64,000 nucleotides of DNA from Bradyrhizobium sp. 149. Lineage in GTDB: Bacteria; Pseudomonadota; Alphaproteobacteria; Rhizobiales; Xanthobacteraceae. The notes beneath the pieces are model-generated. The model was not told where the DNA came from. It was given only the letters and a program-made list of their open reading frames with translations, and did not search any database. Below are positions 63,933 to 64,000 of the stretch, piece after piece (positions within the stretch are counted from its first letter, which is position 1; every line of letters begins with the position of its first letter). The stretch covers positions 1,488,001-1,552,000 of the forward strand of contig NZ_JADPKK010000022.1 in assembly GCF_023073915.1 (NCBI RefSeq). The letters are read 5' to 3'. A program made the position numbers and the translations under genes.

Positions 63933-64000
63933 CCGACATCGTCGATGGGCACCATCATATCTGGCGCCAGGCCGACCTGCCCTGGCTGGTCGGTCCGATG
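63929..64000 (+). CDS. Amidohydrolase/lactonase family protein, start only
   Basis: The gene begins at GTG 63929, overlapping the VWA stop by four bases, and is cut by the window edge after 24 codons. DIVDGHHHIWRQADLPWLVG carries the DxHxH metal motif of amidohydrolase-2 enzymes such as 2-pyrone-4,6-dicarboxylate lactonase. It probably acts on the product of the hydroxylase. Confidence 0.75.
   Translation, partial: MTDIVDGHHHIWRQADLPWLVGPM

Noticed and set aside
1..64000. CRISPR arrays, tRNA and rRNA genes
   Set aside because: No regularly spaced short repeats and no cloverleaf or rRNA-like sequence were noticed on either strand while reading. A tRNAscan or Rfam search was not possible here.

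Overview
The window looks like the chromosome of a Bradyrhizobium-type alphaproteobacterium (Nitrobacteraceae). The evidence is high-GC coding DNA, HWE and PdhS/DivJ-like histidine kinases, a full CtrA-type TTAA-N7-TTAA site, TRAP carriers of the TakP/FcbT kind, Omp25-like barrels, and two palindromic intergenic repeats that are common in Rhizobiales. All calls come from reading the sequence; no database search was run.

Bases 1-25050 are ordinary core chromosome. They hold the end of a HAD phosphatase, a PEGA-type lipoprotein gene with two compensating frameshifts, moaA, a TRAP transporter (QM genes convergent with their binding protein), an M20 carboxypeptidase, a TctE/TctD-like two-component pair, a methyltransferase, an HD phosphohydrolase, an alpha/beta hydrolase, an HWE kinase, a second orphan TRAP binding protein, an Mrp/ApbC ATPase, a VOC protein, a 3-hydroxyisobutyrate dehydrogenase-like enzyme, an NhaD antiporter, a PdhS-like kinase, a DUF1289 protein, a retropepsin-like protease, an outer-membrane barrel and dusA.

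Bases 25003-44706 appear to be a genomic island of about 19.7 kb inserted in the 5' end of dusA. A 35-base segment of the dusA start is repeated at the far end (32 of 35 bases identical), and a decayed dusA-type tyrosine integrase lies next to dusA. The left part of the island is worn: frameshifted integrase, acyl-CoA ligase, EctB-like aminotransferase, an SDR trace and a luxR remnant. It still keeps an intact-looking luxR, luxI and alpha/beta hydrolase. The right part is largely intact. It encodes a calcium-binding outer-membrane barrel, a DUF3616 protein, a membrane protein with a small secreted partner, and a tight gene row: metzincin metalloprotease, caspase-like protease, two unknown proteins, and a trypsin-like protease fused to a NUC1-type nuclease. 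That row is the best candidate for an undescribed system, plausibly a proteolysis-triggered nuclease for defence or cell death.

Bases 44890-45513 hold a broken SDR gene. From 45825 to the end runs a long co-directional catabolic locus: ABC uptake (binding protein, AraC regulator, two permeases, ATPase, and an ATPase fused to a Tm-1-like domain), a PEP-hydrolase-like TIM barrel, a giant flotillin-like coiled-coil protein, two SRPBCC proteins, a three-subunit molybdenum hydroxylase whose large subunit is split in two genes, a MoxR ATPase, a VWA protein and the start of an amidohydrolase. The order resembles cox clusters, but the large subunit lacks the CO dehydrogenase active-site loop, so the substrate is probably an organic compound imported by the ABC system.
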